A stretch of 35,029 bases of DNA, taken from the NCBI GenBank assembly GCA_023266715.1, contig JAHFPK010000003.1, positions 1 to 35,029 of the forward strand, in the 5' to 3' direction. The position numbers and the translations under genes were made by a program. This document shows, in pieces, positions 1 through 8,675 of the stretch; the first letter of the stretch is position 1; the number at the start of each line of letters is the position of its first letter. The notes under the pieces are model-generated. The model did no database searches, had not been told where the DNA came from, and worked only from the letters and a program-made list of their open reading frames with translations. This stretch comes from Hyphomicrobiales bacterium (lineage in GTDB: Bacteria > Pseudomonadota > Alphaproteobacteria > Rhizobiales > Aestuariivirgaceae).

Positions 1-755
1 ATTGCAAACATCAGCGCAATGTTTCGCGGCGTAGCGGCAAACGCTTCGCGTAAAATTGGCGCCAGGTAACTCACGACGGCGAACTGTCCCGACATGCTGA
101 GAAGTGTCACCGCCATGATACACAGCAACATGGGATTCTTGAAAACCGCGACCCAGGATGAAAATTGCAATGGTTGAACGCGCAAGCCCCGGCTGAGAGA
201 CACCGTTACCCAGACACAAGACACAACCGAGAGAGCGGCCATGGCAAGGAACGTGGCGCGCCAGCCAAACTCGGAACCCATTATGCTTCCCAGCGGGATG
301 CCCACGACCGAAGCCAGTGACCAGCCAATGAAGATGAAAGCTATGGCCTCGGACCGCCTTTCCGGCGGCACCATGAGCCCCACAGTTGCCGCAGCCTGGG
401 GCGTAAACAGGGCAGCTGAAACCATGGTTAGGGTGCGAATGAAGAGCAGGGACCAAAATTCTGGCGCAACGGCTGCCAGACCATGGCCAACCGCGTAAAG
501 TGCCGCCGTTGCAGCTAACAACATGCGGCGATCAAAGCGGCTGGTAAGACCCGCCAGCACCGGCGCGCCGATACCCACAACCAACCCGCCAGCAAACAGC
601 AGCAGCCCTGCTGTGGTCGGCGGTACCTGGAGATCCGCCGCCAAAACGTTCAAAAGCCCGGCCGGCAGCAAAACACCGGTGCCGACAACAAAATTGCCAA
701 ACAGCAGGGACCACAGCGCCATGGGTTGGGCAGTCCGGTCGGAAATGGCTGTCAT
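1..755 (-). CDS. MFS transporter, DHA1/AraJ-like efflux family (partial, C-terminus outside window)
   Basis: Reading the minus strand from ATG at 755 gives an open frame to the window edge (about 251 residues), so the ORF track missed it as a partial gene. A strong AGGAGG lies 4 nt upstream of the ATG. The protein opens MTAISDRTAQPMALWSLLF and shows repeated hydrophobic helices. The MFS motif-A-like stretch AGLTSRFDRRML follows helices 1-2. Six or more transmembrane segments are visible. The shape fits the 12-helix DHA1 drug/sugar efflux group (AraJ/PbuE-like); the substrate cannot be read from sequence. It is divergent from the hydroxybutyryl-CoA dehydrogenase, with a 167-bp gap. The MFS assignment is secure, the subfamily moderate. 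Confidence 0.85.
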   Translation of the reverse strand, partial: MTAISDRTAQPMALWSLLFGNFVVGTGVLLPAGLLNVLAADLQVPPTTAGLLLFAGGLVVGIGAPVLAGLTSRFDRRMLLAATAALYAVGHGLAAVAPEFWSLLFIRTLTMVSAALFTPQAAATVGLMVPPERRSEAIAFIFIGWSLASVVGIPLGSIMGSEFGWRATFLAMAALSVVSCVWVTVSLSRGLRVQPLQFSSWVAVFKNPMLLCIMAVTLLSMSGQFAVVSYLAPILREAFAATPRNIALMFA

Positions 756-922
756 GGGGCCTCCTATCACAAACCAAAAAAAGAAAGCAGCCCGCTCCGG
801 ACCTGTCCAACGCCCATTAAGCATGGGCCTTTGCTATTATGTTGCACCTGCGAAATGCGCTTGCTCTAAAGCATTACGCGTTATAGGCTTAGCGGCTGAA
901 TTCAAGCGAGTTACGAGCGGAC

Positions 923-1798
923 ATGAAGATCAAGAAAGTCGGCATCATTGGTGCTGGGCAAATGGGCAGTGGCATTGCGCATGTCTGCGCCCTCGCCGGA
1001 TTTGATGTGGGTGTTAACGATGTCAGCAAGGACCGCATCGATGCGGGCCTCGCCACCATCAACGGAAATCTCGGGCGGCAGCTGAAATCGGGCAAAATCA
1101 CCGAAGCTGACCGGGCCGCTGCCTTGAAGCGCATTACCCCTGTCATGAGTTTCGAAGGTTTTGCGGATTACGATCTCGTCATCGAATCGGCAATCGAAGA
1201 CGAGCAGATCAAGCGCAAGATTTTCCAGGCCCTCTGTCCCCACTTGAAACCAGACACGATTGTGGCCTCCAACACCTCTTCAATCTCCATCACGCGCCTT
1301 GCATCGGTAACCGGCAGGCCCGAAAAATTCATGGGCATCCACTTCATGAATCCCGTACCGTTGATGGAACTCGTGGAACTTATCCGCGGCATCGCCACGG
1401 AAGAGGCGACCTTTGCCACCGTGAAAGAATTTACCCTTGCTCTTCACAAGACCATTGCCGTTGCCGAAGATTTCCCGGCCTTTATCGTGAACCGCATCCT
1501 GCTCCCCATGATCAACGAAGCGATCTATACGCTTTATGAAGGCGTGGGCGGTGTGGAAGCCATTGACACCGCCATGAAACTGGGCGCCCATCACCCCATG
1601 GGGCCACTGGAGCTTGCCGACTTCATCGGCCTTGATACCTGTCTTTCCGTAATGCAGGTGCTTTATGAAGGCTTGGCCGATTCAAAATATCGCCCATGCC
1701 CGCTTCTGGTGAAATATGTAGAAGCCGGATGGCTGGGACGCAAAGCCAATCGCGGCTTCTATGACTATCGCGGCGAAAAGCCGGTTCCCACCCGTTAA
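923..1798 (+). CDS. 3-hydroxybutyryl-CoA dehydrogenase
   Basis: A 291-residue protein, the usual length for single-domain 3-hydroxyacyl-CoA dehydrogenases (Hbd/PaaH/FadB2 type). These interconvert (S)-3-hydroxybutyryl-CoA and acetoacetyl-CoA with NAD(P). The N-terminus carries the Rossmann signature GAGQMG (residues 10-15). The catalytic histidine is in GIHFMNPVPLMELVE (His140), and the C-terminal helical domain includes HHPMGPLELADFIGLD. Expected roles are short-chain acyl-CoA oxidation, butyrate or polyhydroxybutyrate metabolism; no partner thiolase or crotonase is adjacent. The gene is monocistronic and divergent from the MFS gene. Its stop overlaps the convergent YjbR-like gene by 4 bp. 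Very confident of family; the physiological direction is inferred. Confidence 0.95.
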   Translation: MKIKKVGIIGAGQMGSGIAHVCALAGFDVGVNDVSKDRIDAGLATINGNLGRQLKSGKITEADRAAALKRITPVMSFEGFADYDLVIESAIEDEQIKRKIFQALCPHLKPDTIVASNTSSISITRLASVTGRPEKFMGIHFMNPVPLMELVELIRGIATEEATFATVKEFTLALHKTIAVAEDFPAFIVNRILLPMINEAIYTLYEGVGGVEAIDTAMKLGAHHPMGPLELADFIGLDTCLSVMQVLYEGLADSKYRPCPLLVKYVEAGWLGRKANRGFYDYRGEKPVPTR

Positions 1799-2115
1799 AT
1801 TTTCAGGGTTTTAGGCGCAACATTCCGCCACGCCGTCTGCAAGGCGCTTCTGAGGGTTGTTTCGTCCGCCTTGGCAAGAATAACTTTGGTCCAGCCCTTG
1901 CGCCCCCAGCCGCCTTGGAGAACTTGAAAAATCTCCGGTTCGGCGTCTGCCATCATGGACTGCTGTTCGGGCAACAGCTTGATCACCCCCGTCGCATCAT
2001 CCTTCAAAGACGCGAAGATCTTGTTGCGGACCCGGAAATCAGCTTTGTCAAAATGGGATTTTTCTTCCGCACCGGAAAGAGCGAGAGCGAGGCGGCGGAG
2101 ATCTTCTTTGGTCAT
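1795..2115 (-). CDS. MmcQ/YjbR family protein
   Basis: A 106-residue protein opening MTKEDLRRLALALSGAEEKSHFDKADFRV. The early 'ALSGAEEKSHFDKADFRVRNKIFASL' region and the later GGWGRKGWTKVIL stretch are typical of the MmcQ/YjbR fold (double-wing, CyaY-like shape, proposed DNA-binding; function not established). The start codon overlaps the stop of the TlpA-like gene (ATGA, 2112-2115), so the two form a coupled two-gene operon. The 3' end overlaps hbd by 4 bp, tail to tail. Family assignment good; no function is claimed. Confidence 0.85.
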   Translation of the reverse strand: MTKEDLRRLALALSGAEEKSHFDKADFRVRNKIFASLKDDATGVIKLLPEQQSMMADAEPEIFQVLQGGWGRKGWTKVILAKADETTLRSALQTAWRNVAPKTLKI

Positions 2116-2726
2116 GGCGTTTCCGCGATTGCGGCGTTTATCAGGGTGATGGCTTCCGCACTATTCCATTCAGCTGGCCCCAGCAAGCGCCCAATCTCAC
2201 GACCCTTGCGGTCAATGAGAAGGGTCACTGGCAATCCCAACGCCTGCAAATCATCAAGGGATTTGGTCGTATCATCCACATAAAGACCAAGGTAGACCGC
2301 CCCGGTATCCTTCAAGAAAGCCGAGGAAGCCTCTATCCCCTTGCGGTCAACGCTCAGGGCCACAACTTCAAAATCCTTGGAACCAAGTTGCTTCTGCACA
2401 TCGTTCAAAGTGGGCATTTCCTTGCGGCAGGGTGCGCACCATGTGGCCCAAAGGTTGAGCAGAACCACGCGGCCCTGCCATTTGCTCAGCTTTACTTCTG
2501 TACCCAATGAATCCTTGAAAGCAAGATCAGGCACCAGCGGGCGGTCGGCTTTGACCAGAAAAGCGGCCATCGGGCCCACGGCAAAGTCCCTGAACCCACC
2601 CCCCTTGCTTACAACCTCGACCTTGCGTGGGGTCTCACCGGAAAGGTAAACGCCAATCCCGCCGGCAATGAAAGCAAGCAGGGCGACATAGATAAGAGAA
2701 TTTCGATTTCGCTTCGGGTCATTCAT
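2112..2726 (-). CDS. TlpA family thiol:disulfide oxidoreductase
   Basis: A 204-residue protein with one N-terminal membrane anchor (about residues 10-28, SLIYVALLAFIAGGIGVYL) followed by a periplasmic thioredoxin-like domain. The redox centre is WATWCAPCRKEMP (Cys97, Cys100), as in TlpA/ResA/CcmG proteins. The distal TLLIDRKGREIGRLLGPAEW carries the cis-Pro loop region. Members reduce periplasmic disulfides, often for cytochrome oxidase or cytochrome c assembly; no cyt c genes are nearby, so the client is unknown. In alphaproteobacteria a tlpA-like gene beside argH is a common arrangement (recalled knowledge). It is divergent from argH with only 37 bp between starts, so promoters must be back to back. 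Confidence 0.92.
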   Translation of the reverse strand: MNDPKRNRNSLIYVALLAFIAGGIGVYLSGETPRKVEVVSKGGGFRDFAVGPMAAFLVKADRPLVPDLAFKDSLGTEVKLSKWQGRVVLLNLWATWCAPCRKEMPTLNDVQKQLGSKDFEVVALSVDRKGIEASSAFLKDTGAVYLGLYVDDTTKSLDDLQALGLPVTLLIDRKGREIGRLLGPAEWNSAEAITLINAAIAETP

Positions 2727-2763
2727 GGCTAAAAGGCTTACACGTTCGCATTAAGGATTTTCA

Positions 2764-4143
2764 ATGACCAATAAAATGTGGGGTGGCAGGTTCAAATCCG
2801 GGCCTGACGCCATCATGCTGGAGATCAATGCTTCCATCGGCTTCGACAAGCGCTTGTATGCCCAGGATATTGCAGGCTCGAAAGCCCATGCCGCAATGCT
2901 GGCCCAGCAAGGCATCATCTCAAAGTCCGACGCCCGCGAAATTACCCGGGGCCTGGACCAGGTACAAGCCGAGATCGATCAGGGCAAGTTCACGTTTTCG
3001 ACAGCGCTCGAGGACATTCACATGAATGTCGAGCAGCGCCTGAAGGATATTATTGGCGAACCGGCCGGAAGGCTCCATACGGCGCGCTCGCGCAACGACC
3101 AGATTGCCACTGATTTCCGCCTCTACATCCGGGACACGGTTGATCATCTCGATGGACAGCTCAAAGACCTGCAATTGGCGCTCGCCGAAAAGGCCCTGGC
3201 CCATGCCAAAACCATCATGCCGGGCTTCACCCATTTGCAGGTGGCCCAGCCCATCACCTTTGGACACCATTGCCTCGCCTATGTAGAAATGCTGGCGCGC
3301 GACCGTTCACGGCTTGCAGACGCCAGAGCGCGCATGAATGAAAGTCCCTTGGGGGCCGCGGCACTGGCTGGAACTTCATTTCCCATCGACCGCACCCTAA
3401 CGGCCAAAGCCCTGGGGTTTGACCGGCCCATGCGCAATTCACTGGATGCCGTGGCCGACCGTGATTTTGTCCTCGAGCTTCTTTCGGCGACAGCAATCTG
3501 CGCAACCCATCTCTCGCGTCTTGCCGAAGAGATTGTCTTGTGGTCGACCACGCAATTCCGCTTCGTGAAACTCTCCGACAAGTTCACCACGGGCTCCTCC
3601 ATCATGCCGCAGAAACGAAATGCCGACGCGGCGGAACTGGTGCGGGCAAAACCCGGAAGAATTTTGGGGGCGCTCACGTCACTGCTTGTCGTCATGAAGG
3701 GCCTGCCGCTCACCTATTCAAAGGACATGCAGGAAGACAAGGAACCGGCCTTTGATGCCATCGACAATCTGTCGCTGGCCCTCGCGGCAACCGCAGGCAT
3801 GGTGCGCGACATGACGCCTAACGCGGACGTGATGCGTGAAGCCGCCGCCAGCGGATTTTCCACCGCGACGGACTTGGCCGACTGGCTTGTCCGTACACTG
3901 AAGATGCCGTTCCGCGAAGCCCATCACGTGGCAGGTTCATTGGTAGCTCTGGCGGAGAAACAAGGTTGCGATTTGCCAGACCTGAAATTGGCCGATATGC
4001 AAAAAGTTGAACCGCAGATTACAAAGGACGTTTACAAGGTGCTAACCGTTGAATCCTCTGTGGCCTCGCGCACAAGTTTTGGCGGCACCGCACCCTCAAA
4101 TGTTGCGCGCGAAGCCAAGCGCTGGCTGAAATTGTTGAAGTAA
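2764..4143 (+). CDS. argH: Argininosuccinate lyase
   Basis: A 459-residue protein matching the usual ArgH length, opening [20 protein letters not shown]. It splits argininosuccinate into arginine and fumarate, the last step of arginine synthesis. Fumarase/aspartase superfamily marks are all present: [13 protein letters not shown] near residue 105-117, [11 protein letters not shown] with the catalytic-region histidines, and the signature [15 protein letters not shown] near residue 277-291. It is cytosolic and expected to be a homotetramer. The start follows the tlpA divergent gap of 37 bp. It is followed after 10 bp by the small lipoprotein gene and then lysA, so a single transcript is likely. 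Complete and unremarkable. Confidence 0.98.
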   Translation: MTNKMWGGRFKSGPDAIMLEINASIGFDKRLYAQDIAGSKAHAAMLAQQGIISKSDAREITRGLDQVQAEIDQGKFTFSTALEDIHMNVEQRLKDIIGEPAGRLHTARSRNDQIATDFRLYIRDTVDHLDGQLKDLQLALAEKALAHAKTIMPGFTHLQVAQPITFGHHCLAYVEMLARDRSRLADARARMNESPLGAAALAGTSFPIDRTLTAKALGFDRPMRNSLDAVADRDFVLELLSATAICATHLSRLAEEIVLWSTTQFRFVKLSDKFTTGSSIMPQKRNADAAELVRAKPGRILGALTSLLVVMKGLPLTYSKDMQEDKEPAFDAIDNLSLALAATAGMVRDMTPNADVMREAAASGFSTATDLADWLVRTLKMPFREAHHVAGSLVALAEKQGCDLPDLKLADMQKVEPQITKDVYKVLTVESSVASRTSFGGTAPSNVAREAKRWLKLLK

Positions 4144-4153
4144 GGAATATTCC

Positions 4154-4261
4154 ATGAAACTCATCATCACCCTGCTCCTGCTCATTGGCATCACCACTTC
4201 GCTTAACGCCTGCGGTCGTCGTGGCGATCCGGAAGCACCCAAATTGCAGCAGGCCCAATAA
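4154..4261 (+). CDS. Small lipoprotein (LPTS/LptM-like), argH-lysA linker gene
   Basis: A 35-residue gene too short for the ORF track. It reads MKLIITLLLLIGITTSLNAC followed by a charged tail GRRGDPEAPKLQQAQ. It has a Lys after Met, a hydrophobic stretch of about 15 residues and a lipobox LNAC, so signal peptidase II cleavage before Cys20 would leave a 16-residue lipopeptide. The CGRRGDPEAP motif is like the CGxxGPL/P start of LPTS (lipoprotein attachment site) proteins such as E. coli LptM/YifL, which sits beside lysA and assists LptD maturation. A small lipoprotein between argH and lysA is a recurring layout. It lies 10 bp after argH and 3 bp before lysA, so it is certainly co-transcribed. 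LptM-like function is inference. Confidence 0.85.
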   Translation: MKLIITLLLLIGITTSLNACGRRGDPEAPKLQQAQ

Positions 4262-4264
4262 TTC

Positions 4265-5539
4265 ATGCATCACTTCTCCTATCGTGAAGGGACGCTCCAT
4301 GCCGAGGATGTTGACCTCAACATCATCGCCGAGGAAATTGGCACGCCCTTTTATTGCTATTCCACAGCCACTTTGGAGCGCCATTACCGCGTGATGACCG
4401 ATGCGTTCAAAGGAAGCGAACACTTCATCTGTTATGCCATGAAAGCCAATTCCAATCAGGCCGTGATCAAAACCATGGCCGATTTGGGAGCAGGCATGGA
4501 TGTGGTCTCTGAAGGCGAATTGCGAAGAGCACTCGCCGCAGGCGTTCCCGGCCGCAAGATTGTCTTTTCAGGCGTTGGCAAAACTGCCCGTGAAATGGCC
4601 CTTGCTTTGAAGGAGGGGGTTTCCTGCTTCAATGTGGAATCGGAGTCGGAGCTGGAATTGTTATCGCTTGTGGCCCAACGCACCGGCCAGCGCGCCACCA
4701 TTTCAATCCGCGTCAATCCGGACGTCGATGCCAAAACTCATGCTAAAATAACAACGGGCAAAGCCGACAATAAATTCGGCATTTCCTTTAATCGCGCCTC
4801 GGAGGTTTATGCCCGCGCCGCTGCACTGCCGGGTCTCGATATCGCTGGCATAGACATGCACATCGGCAGTCAGATCACCGACATTGAACCCTTCGAACAG
4901 GCCTTCCGGCTGATGGCCGAACTTGCCACCAGACTGCGTTCCGAAGGTCACAACATTCGCCATCTCGATTTGGGCGGAGGCCTTGGCGTGCCCTATCGCG
5001 GCACCAATGATGTGCCGCCCCACCCCGATGAATATGCGGCCATGGTTCGCCGCACGCTTGGCCATCTCGGACTGAAATATGTGCTCGAACCCGGCCGCAT
5101 GATTGCCGGCAATGCCGGAATTCTGGTGTCCCGTGTGATCTATATGAAAGAAAACGACGGGAATTATTTCATCATTCAGGATGGCGCGATGAATGACCTC
5201 ATCAGACCAACGCTCTATGACGCCTACCATGACATCCTTCCGGTGAAGGAGGCTGCGGACAATACGCAAGTCTTTATCGCCGACGTGGTAGGCCCCGTAT
5301 GCGAGAGCGGTGACTACCTGGCGAAGGCCAGGCGCTTGCCTAAGCCCGAACCGGGTGATCTTCTGGCCACCATGACTGCCGGCGCCTATGGCGCTGTTCA
5401 ATCGGGAACGTACAACACAAGACCACTCGTTGCCGAAGTCCTCGTGAAGGGTGACAAGTGGTCACTGGTCAGGCCGCGCCAAACCTATGAAGACCTTATT
5501 GGCCTAGACCGGCTGGCGCTTTGGCAGGCCAAGAACTGA
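4265..5539 (+). CDS. lysA: Diaminopimelate decarboxylase
   Basis: A 424-residue fold-type III PLP enzyme that decarboxylates meso-diaminopimelate to L-lysine. The PLP lysine is in CYAMKANSN (Lys60). HIGSQI and the phosphate-binding LGGGLGVPY follow, with EPGRMIAGNAG further on. The C-terminal sheet domain has the substrate-binding CESGDYLAK (active-site Cys from the partner subunit) and TAGAYGAVQ. Length is normal. The ATG lies 3 bp after the lipoprotein stop, with no clear Shine-Dalgarno, suggesting translation is coupled to the upstream frames. Gap to the next gene is 74 bp and contains a CRP-like palindrome. Confidence 0.98.
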   Translation: MHHFSYREGTLHAEDVDLNIIAEEIGTPFYCYSTATLERHYRVMTDAFKGSEHFICYAMKANSNQAVIKTMADLGAGMDVVSEGELRRALAAGVPGRKIVFSGVGKTAREMALALKEGVSCFNVESESELELLSLVAQRTGQRATISIRVNPDVDAKTHAKITTGKADNKFGISFNRASEVYARAAALPGLDIAGIDMHIGSQITDIEPFEQAFRLMAELATRLRSEGHNIRHLDLGGGLGVPYRGTNDVPPHPDEYAAMVRRTLGHLGLKYVLEPGRMIAGNAGILVSRVIYMKENDGNYFIIQDGAMNDLIRPTLYDAYHDILPVKEAADNTQVFIADVVGPVCESGDYLAKARRLPKPEPGDLLATMTAGAYGAVQSGTYNTRPLVAEVLVKGDKWSLVRPRQTYEDLIGLDRLALWQAKN

Positions 5540-5557
5540 AGTAACTGCTCTTAACAT

Positions 5558-5573
5558 TGTGATCGAAATCACT
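5558..5573. promoter_or_regulatory. CRP/FNR-family-like binding site
   Basis: The 16-bp sequence TGTGATCGAAATCACT matches the CRP consensus TGTGA-N6-TCACA at every defined position but the last. Its core GTGATCGAAATCAC is an inverted repeat. A TAATAT hexamer at 5598-5603 would give a start site near 5607-5610, placing the palindrome centre about 42 bp upstream, the class II activator position. This is a sequence match only; the regulator is unknown, and a transcript-terminating hairpin for lysA is the alternative reading, although no T-run follows. Confidence 0.45.
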
Positions 5574-5613
5574 GGGCATAATTTCGCCGATCTGTGTTAA
5601 TATCAGTGACAGC

Positions 5614-8127
5614 ATGGCTGAACTCACATTGGCAAGAATCGAGCGGAATATAGCGGGCGCGCGTCTGGCCCTTGCCTGGGAGTGCCTGTGGGATGCTCTG
5701 TGCTGGCCCTTCATATTAATCATGGTATTGGCAGCAACGGCGCTGTCCGGCCTGTTGCCCCTGCTCCCCGATGCCTTGCGCTATGGAATTTTGGCTGTCT
5801 TGGTTGTTGCCATTGCCTGGTCATTCCGTTCAGTTTGGAAAATCAATTGGCCCAGTACCTATGCCGCCATGCGCCGGATTGAAGCCCAGTCCAATCTTTT
5901 TAATCGGCCCCTGTCGACAGGCAATGACACGCTTGCCGGAGACCGCCTTGACGAAAGAAGCCTGGCCCTTTGGGAAGAGCATAAACGCCGCCAATGGGCG
6001 AAGCTCGCCGACTTGAAGGTCGGAACACCTCAGTCAAGGTGGCGTGACCTTGATTCCCGGTCCTTAAGGGTGCCCGCCAGCATTGCCTTGATCGCTACTC
6101 TTTTTCTGGCCGAGGGTGACGGCGTCTCAAATTTCAAAACCGCTTTTCAGGTGGGTCCGGTTATCGCTCAAAAATCATTAAGTCTTGATGCCTGGTTGAA
6201 ACCTCCAGCCTATACCGGAAAACCGCCCCTGCTGCTCACCAGCCCCGCGCAGATTGAGAAACTGAAAACTGACCCTGACATTCTCGTCGCTGAAAATAGC
6301 GGTCTTGTGCTTCGCGTCGACGGGGCCAGGAATCCGCGCCTTGCCTTCTTTGACTTGTCAAAAACAGCGACTGAATTAAAAAATCAAGCCGCAACAACCA
6401 AATTCGCAAATGGCCTGTTCGAAGCAGAAGCCAAACTCAATATCCCCGCTCTCATCAAGGTTCTTGACGGTGGAAATGAACTGGCGGCCTGGCACGTCTC
6501 GCTCATTCCCGACAAACCGCCGAGCATCACCATTATGGGAGAGCCGAAAGCGGAAAGTCTTGGCTCACTCACGGTGAAATGGAAAGCTGCCGATGATTAC
6601 GGCGTATCCGCTGTCACTTCGCAAATCGATTTGTCCGACGCCCAGGAAGATGGCGTTGGCTTCACCAGCAATGGCGTGTTTCTATTTGATCCACCAAAAT
6701 TTCCGGTGAGCCTGCACAAATCCGCACCAAAGGAAGAGCAGGGTTCCTCCAGTGCCGATCTCACGGCCCATCCATGGGCTGGCCTCATGGTAGATTTGAC
6801 TCTCGAAGCCACTGACGCCGCAAAGCAAAGTACGAAAAGTGAAGTGAAATCCTTCAAGCTTCCGGAACGGTTTTTCACCAAACCCCTGGCCCAGGCCCTA
6901 ATCGAACAGCGCAAAACCCTGATCATGGATCCCGATGAAGCGGAAACTGTAGGAAAATTGCTGGCAGCTCTCCTGATTTATCCCGACGGCCTGATTGAAA
7001 ACAGCGGAACCCATGTCGCAATCGCAACGATAATCTCGCGCATACAAAACTTGCGCGACCACAGCGACGTGGAGGAAGCCATCGATCTTTTGTGGCAAGC
7101 GGCCTTGAGCATTGAGGAAGGTGACCTCTCCGATGCCCGCGCTGAACTTGAGGCGGCCCGCAAGGCACTCGAAAGAGCCTTGGCTGAAGGCGCATCGCCA
7201 GAACGTTTGCAAGAATTGATGAAGAACCTGCGTGGCGCCATGGACCGCTACATGCAGTCCATGAAAAAAGAGGCCGAAAAGCGCCAGGCGCAGGGTCAAA
7301 ACAACAAGAACCGGCGCTCGCCAAACAGCAAGACCATTACCCAGCAGGACTTGCAGGAGATGCTGGATACGATCGAGAAATTGACTCAAAACGGTGCCAA
7401 CGAGGCAGCCCAGGAACTGCTCGCGCAACTCGACGAAATCCTGAAAAATCTTGAACCCGGCATGGCCGAACAGGGTTCTTCTGGTGATTCTGCAACGACT
7501 GAAATGCTCAACGAACTTTCAGAGCTCATGCGCCGCCAGCAGAATCTGATGGACCAGACCCAGCGCATGCAGCCAGGAGATAATGGTGAACCGCTTGATC
7601 AGGAGGGTGATGATCCCGGCAACCGCAGTGGCGACAAAGGATCCAATGGACTCGCCGGGGAGCAAGGTAACCTTGCCCGACGGCTTGAGCAATTCATGAG
7701 GCAATTGGGCCAGAACGGCCTGCAATCGCCCCCATCCCTCGGTGAGGCAGGCAGGCAGATGGGCGAAGCGGAACAATCGCTCCAGCAACAGGAACGTGAA
7801 CAGGCCCTGGGCCAACAGGGTAAAGCCCTGAGCGAACTGCGCCAGGGTGCCCAGGAGATGGCCCGCCAAATTCAGCAGCAGGGCCAATCCGGCCGCGACA
7901 ACACCGGCAGGGATGGCGAGGCCAGGGGCGAAACCCATGACCCCCTGGGTCGGCCAATGCCCAGTAGCGGTGACAATTACGGGCCCAAGGAAAACATGTT
8001 GCCGTCAGAGCTCGCCATTCGCCGTGCCCGGGAAATTCTGGAAATTCTGCGCTCGCGCGCCAACACGCCTGACCTTCCGCGCATTGACAAGGATTATATT
8101 GAGCGCCTGCTGCGCGGTCTCTATTGA
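5614..8127 (+). CDS. TIGR02302-family membrane protein of unknown function
   Basis: An 837-residue protein recognised as the alphaproteobacterial TIGR02302 family by layout and by its place after lysA. The N-terminus has two transmembrane helices (about residues 30-70, with FILIMVLAATALSGLL and LRYGILAVLVVAIAWSF) and a third near 152-166. A large, probably periplasmic, beta-rich part follows (SLSLDAWLKPPAYTGKPP near 190; PPSITIMGEPKAESLGSL near 305). From about residue 480 it becomes helical and then highly Gln/Gly/Glu-rich (GQNNKNRRSP, EQSLQQQEREQALGQQGK, QIQQQGQSGRDN), and it closes with a conserved-looking RRAREILEILRSRANTPDLPRIDKDYIERLL. The domain order resembles aerotolerance-type DUF4175 proteins. 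Function unknown. The stop overlaps hpt by 7 bp tail to tail. Confidence 0.82.
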   Translation: MAELTLARIERNIAGARLALAWECLWDALCWPFILIMVLAATALSGLLPLLPDALRYGILAVLVVAIAWSFRSVWKINWPSTYAAMRRIEAQSNLFNRPLSTGNDTLAGDRLDERSLALWEEHKRRQWAKLADLKVGTPQSRWRDLDSRSLRVPASIALIATLFLAEGDGVSNFKTAFQVGPVIAQKSLSLDAWLKPPAYTGKPPLLLTSPAQIEKLKTDPDILVAENSGLVLRVDGARNPRLAFFDLSKTATELKNQAATTKFANGLFEAEAKLNIPALIKVLDGGNELAAWHVSLIPDKPPSITIMGEPKAESLGSLTVKWKAADDYGVSAVTSQIDLSDAQEDGVGFTSNGVFLFDPPKFPVSLHKSAPKEEQGSSSADLTAHPWAGLMVDLTLEATDAAKQSTKSEVKSFKLPERFFTKPLAQALIEQRKTLIMDPDEAETVGKLLAALLIYPDGLIENSGTHVAIATIISRIQNLRDHSDVEEAIDLLWQAALSIEEGDLSDARAELEAARKALERALAEGASPERLQELMKNLRGAMDRYMQSMKKEAEKRQAQGQNNKNRRSPNSKTITQQDLQEMLDTIEKLTQNGANEAAQELLAQLDEILKNLEPGMAEQGSSGDSATTEMLNELSELMRRQQNLMDQTQRMQPGDNGEPLDQEGDDPGNRSGDKGSNGLAGEQGNLARRLEQFMRQLGQNGLQSPPSLGEAGRQMGEAEQSLQQQEREQALGQQGKALSELRQGAQEMARQIQQQGQSGRDNTGRDGEARGETHDPLGRPMPSSGDNYGPKENMLPSELAIRRAREILEILRSRANTPDLPRIDKDYIERLLRGLY

Positions 8128-8675
8128 GCCACAGTTACGACATGGCCCACAAAGGGCAGCTCGCGAAACTGGTGGGCCATATCCATGCCGTAGCCCACCA
8201 CAAATTTGTCCGGGCACACAAAGCCGCAGAAATCTGCCTTGATATTGGCCGCAAGATGCCCCGGTTTTTCCAGGAGGACAGTGGTCATCACGCTTGAAGC
8301 GCCGCGCGCCATCAACAAATCCTTGGCAAAGGCAAGCGTGCGGCCCGATTCCAGAATATCATCGACCAGCATGACATCCCGGTTCACAATCGGCGATTCG
8401 ATGTCACGCAACACTTCAACTTGCCCTGATGATGTCGTTGCCGCCCGGTAGCTCGCCAAAATCATGAAATCGACTTCCGGCGAAAGCCCCGCATGATGCA
8501 TGGCACGTATCAGGTCCGCGGCAAAAATGAAGCTGCCCTTCAGCACCGGAATAACCAGCAGGTTCTTTGGTTTTCGTGCCGCAATTTCCTGGGCAAGAAC
8601 GCTGATCCGTTTGGCAATTTCAGCTTCTGAGAAGAGGACTGAAATGTGGTGGCCGTCGATGGTAATGTTGCTCAT
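8121..8675 (-). CDS. hpt: Hypoxanthine phosphoribosyltransferase
   Basis: A 184-residue type I phosphoribosyltransferase that salvages hypoxanthine (and often guanine) to IMP/GMP with PRPP. The PRPP-binding loop is VMLVDDILESGRT (residues 101-113) with the two adjacent Asp residues. The first loop PVLKGSFIFAADLIRAM carries the conserved Lys-Gly pair. VDFMILASYRAATTSSG supplies the flexible-loop region, and KADFCGFVCPDKFVVGYGMD is the purine-binding C-terminal part. Length is normal for Hpt. The ATG overlaps the upstream zinc-ribbon gene stop (ATGA), so it is translated from that transcript. It converges with the TIGR02302 gene with a 7-bp overlap. Confidence 0.95.
   Translation of the reverse strand: MSNITIDGHHISVLFSEAEIAKRISVLAQEIAARKPKNLLVIPVLKGSFIFAADLIRAMHHAGLSPEVDFMILASYRAATTSSGQVEVLRDIESPIVNRDVMLVDDILESGRTLAFAKDLLMARGASSVMTTVLLEKPGHLAANIKADFCGFVCPDKFVVGYGMDMAHQFRELPFVGHVVTVAQ

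Noticed and set aside
756-922. Promoter-like TTGCTC ... TATAGG before hbd, and an MFS promoter in the opposite direction
   Set aside because: Spacing of about 15 bp is non-standard and no operator-like repeat stands out; the gap surely holds promoters but none can be pinned down.
241-1005. Plus-strand ORFs at 241-498 and 523-1005
   Set aside because: Both are antisense to the MFS gene; the second also runs out of frame into the start of hbd.
4703-5401. 232-residue minus-strand ORF
   Set aside because: A shadow of lysA on the opposite strand, with no independent start signal or motif.
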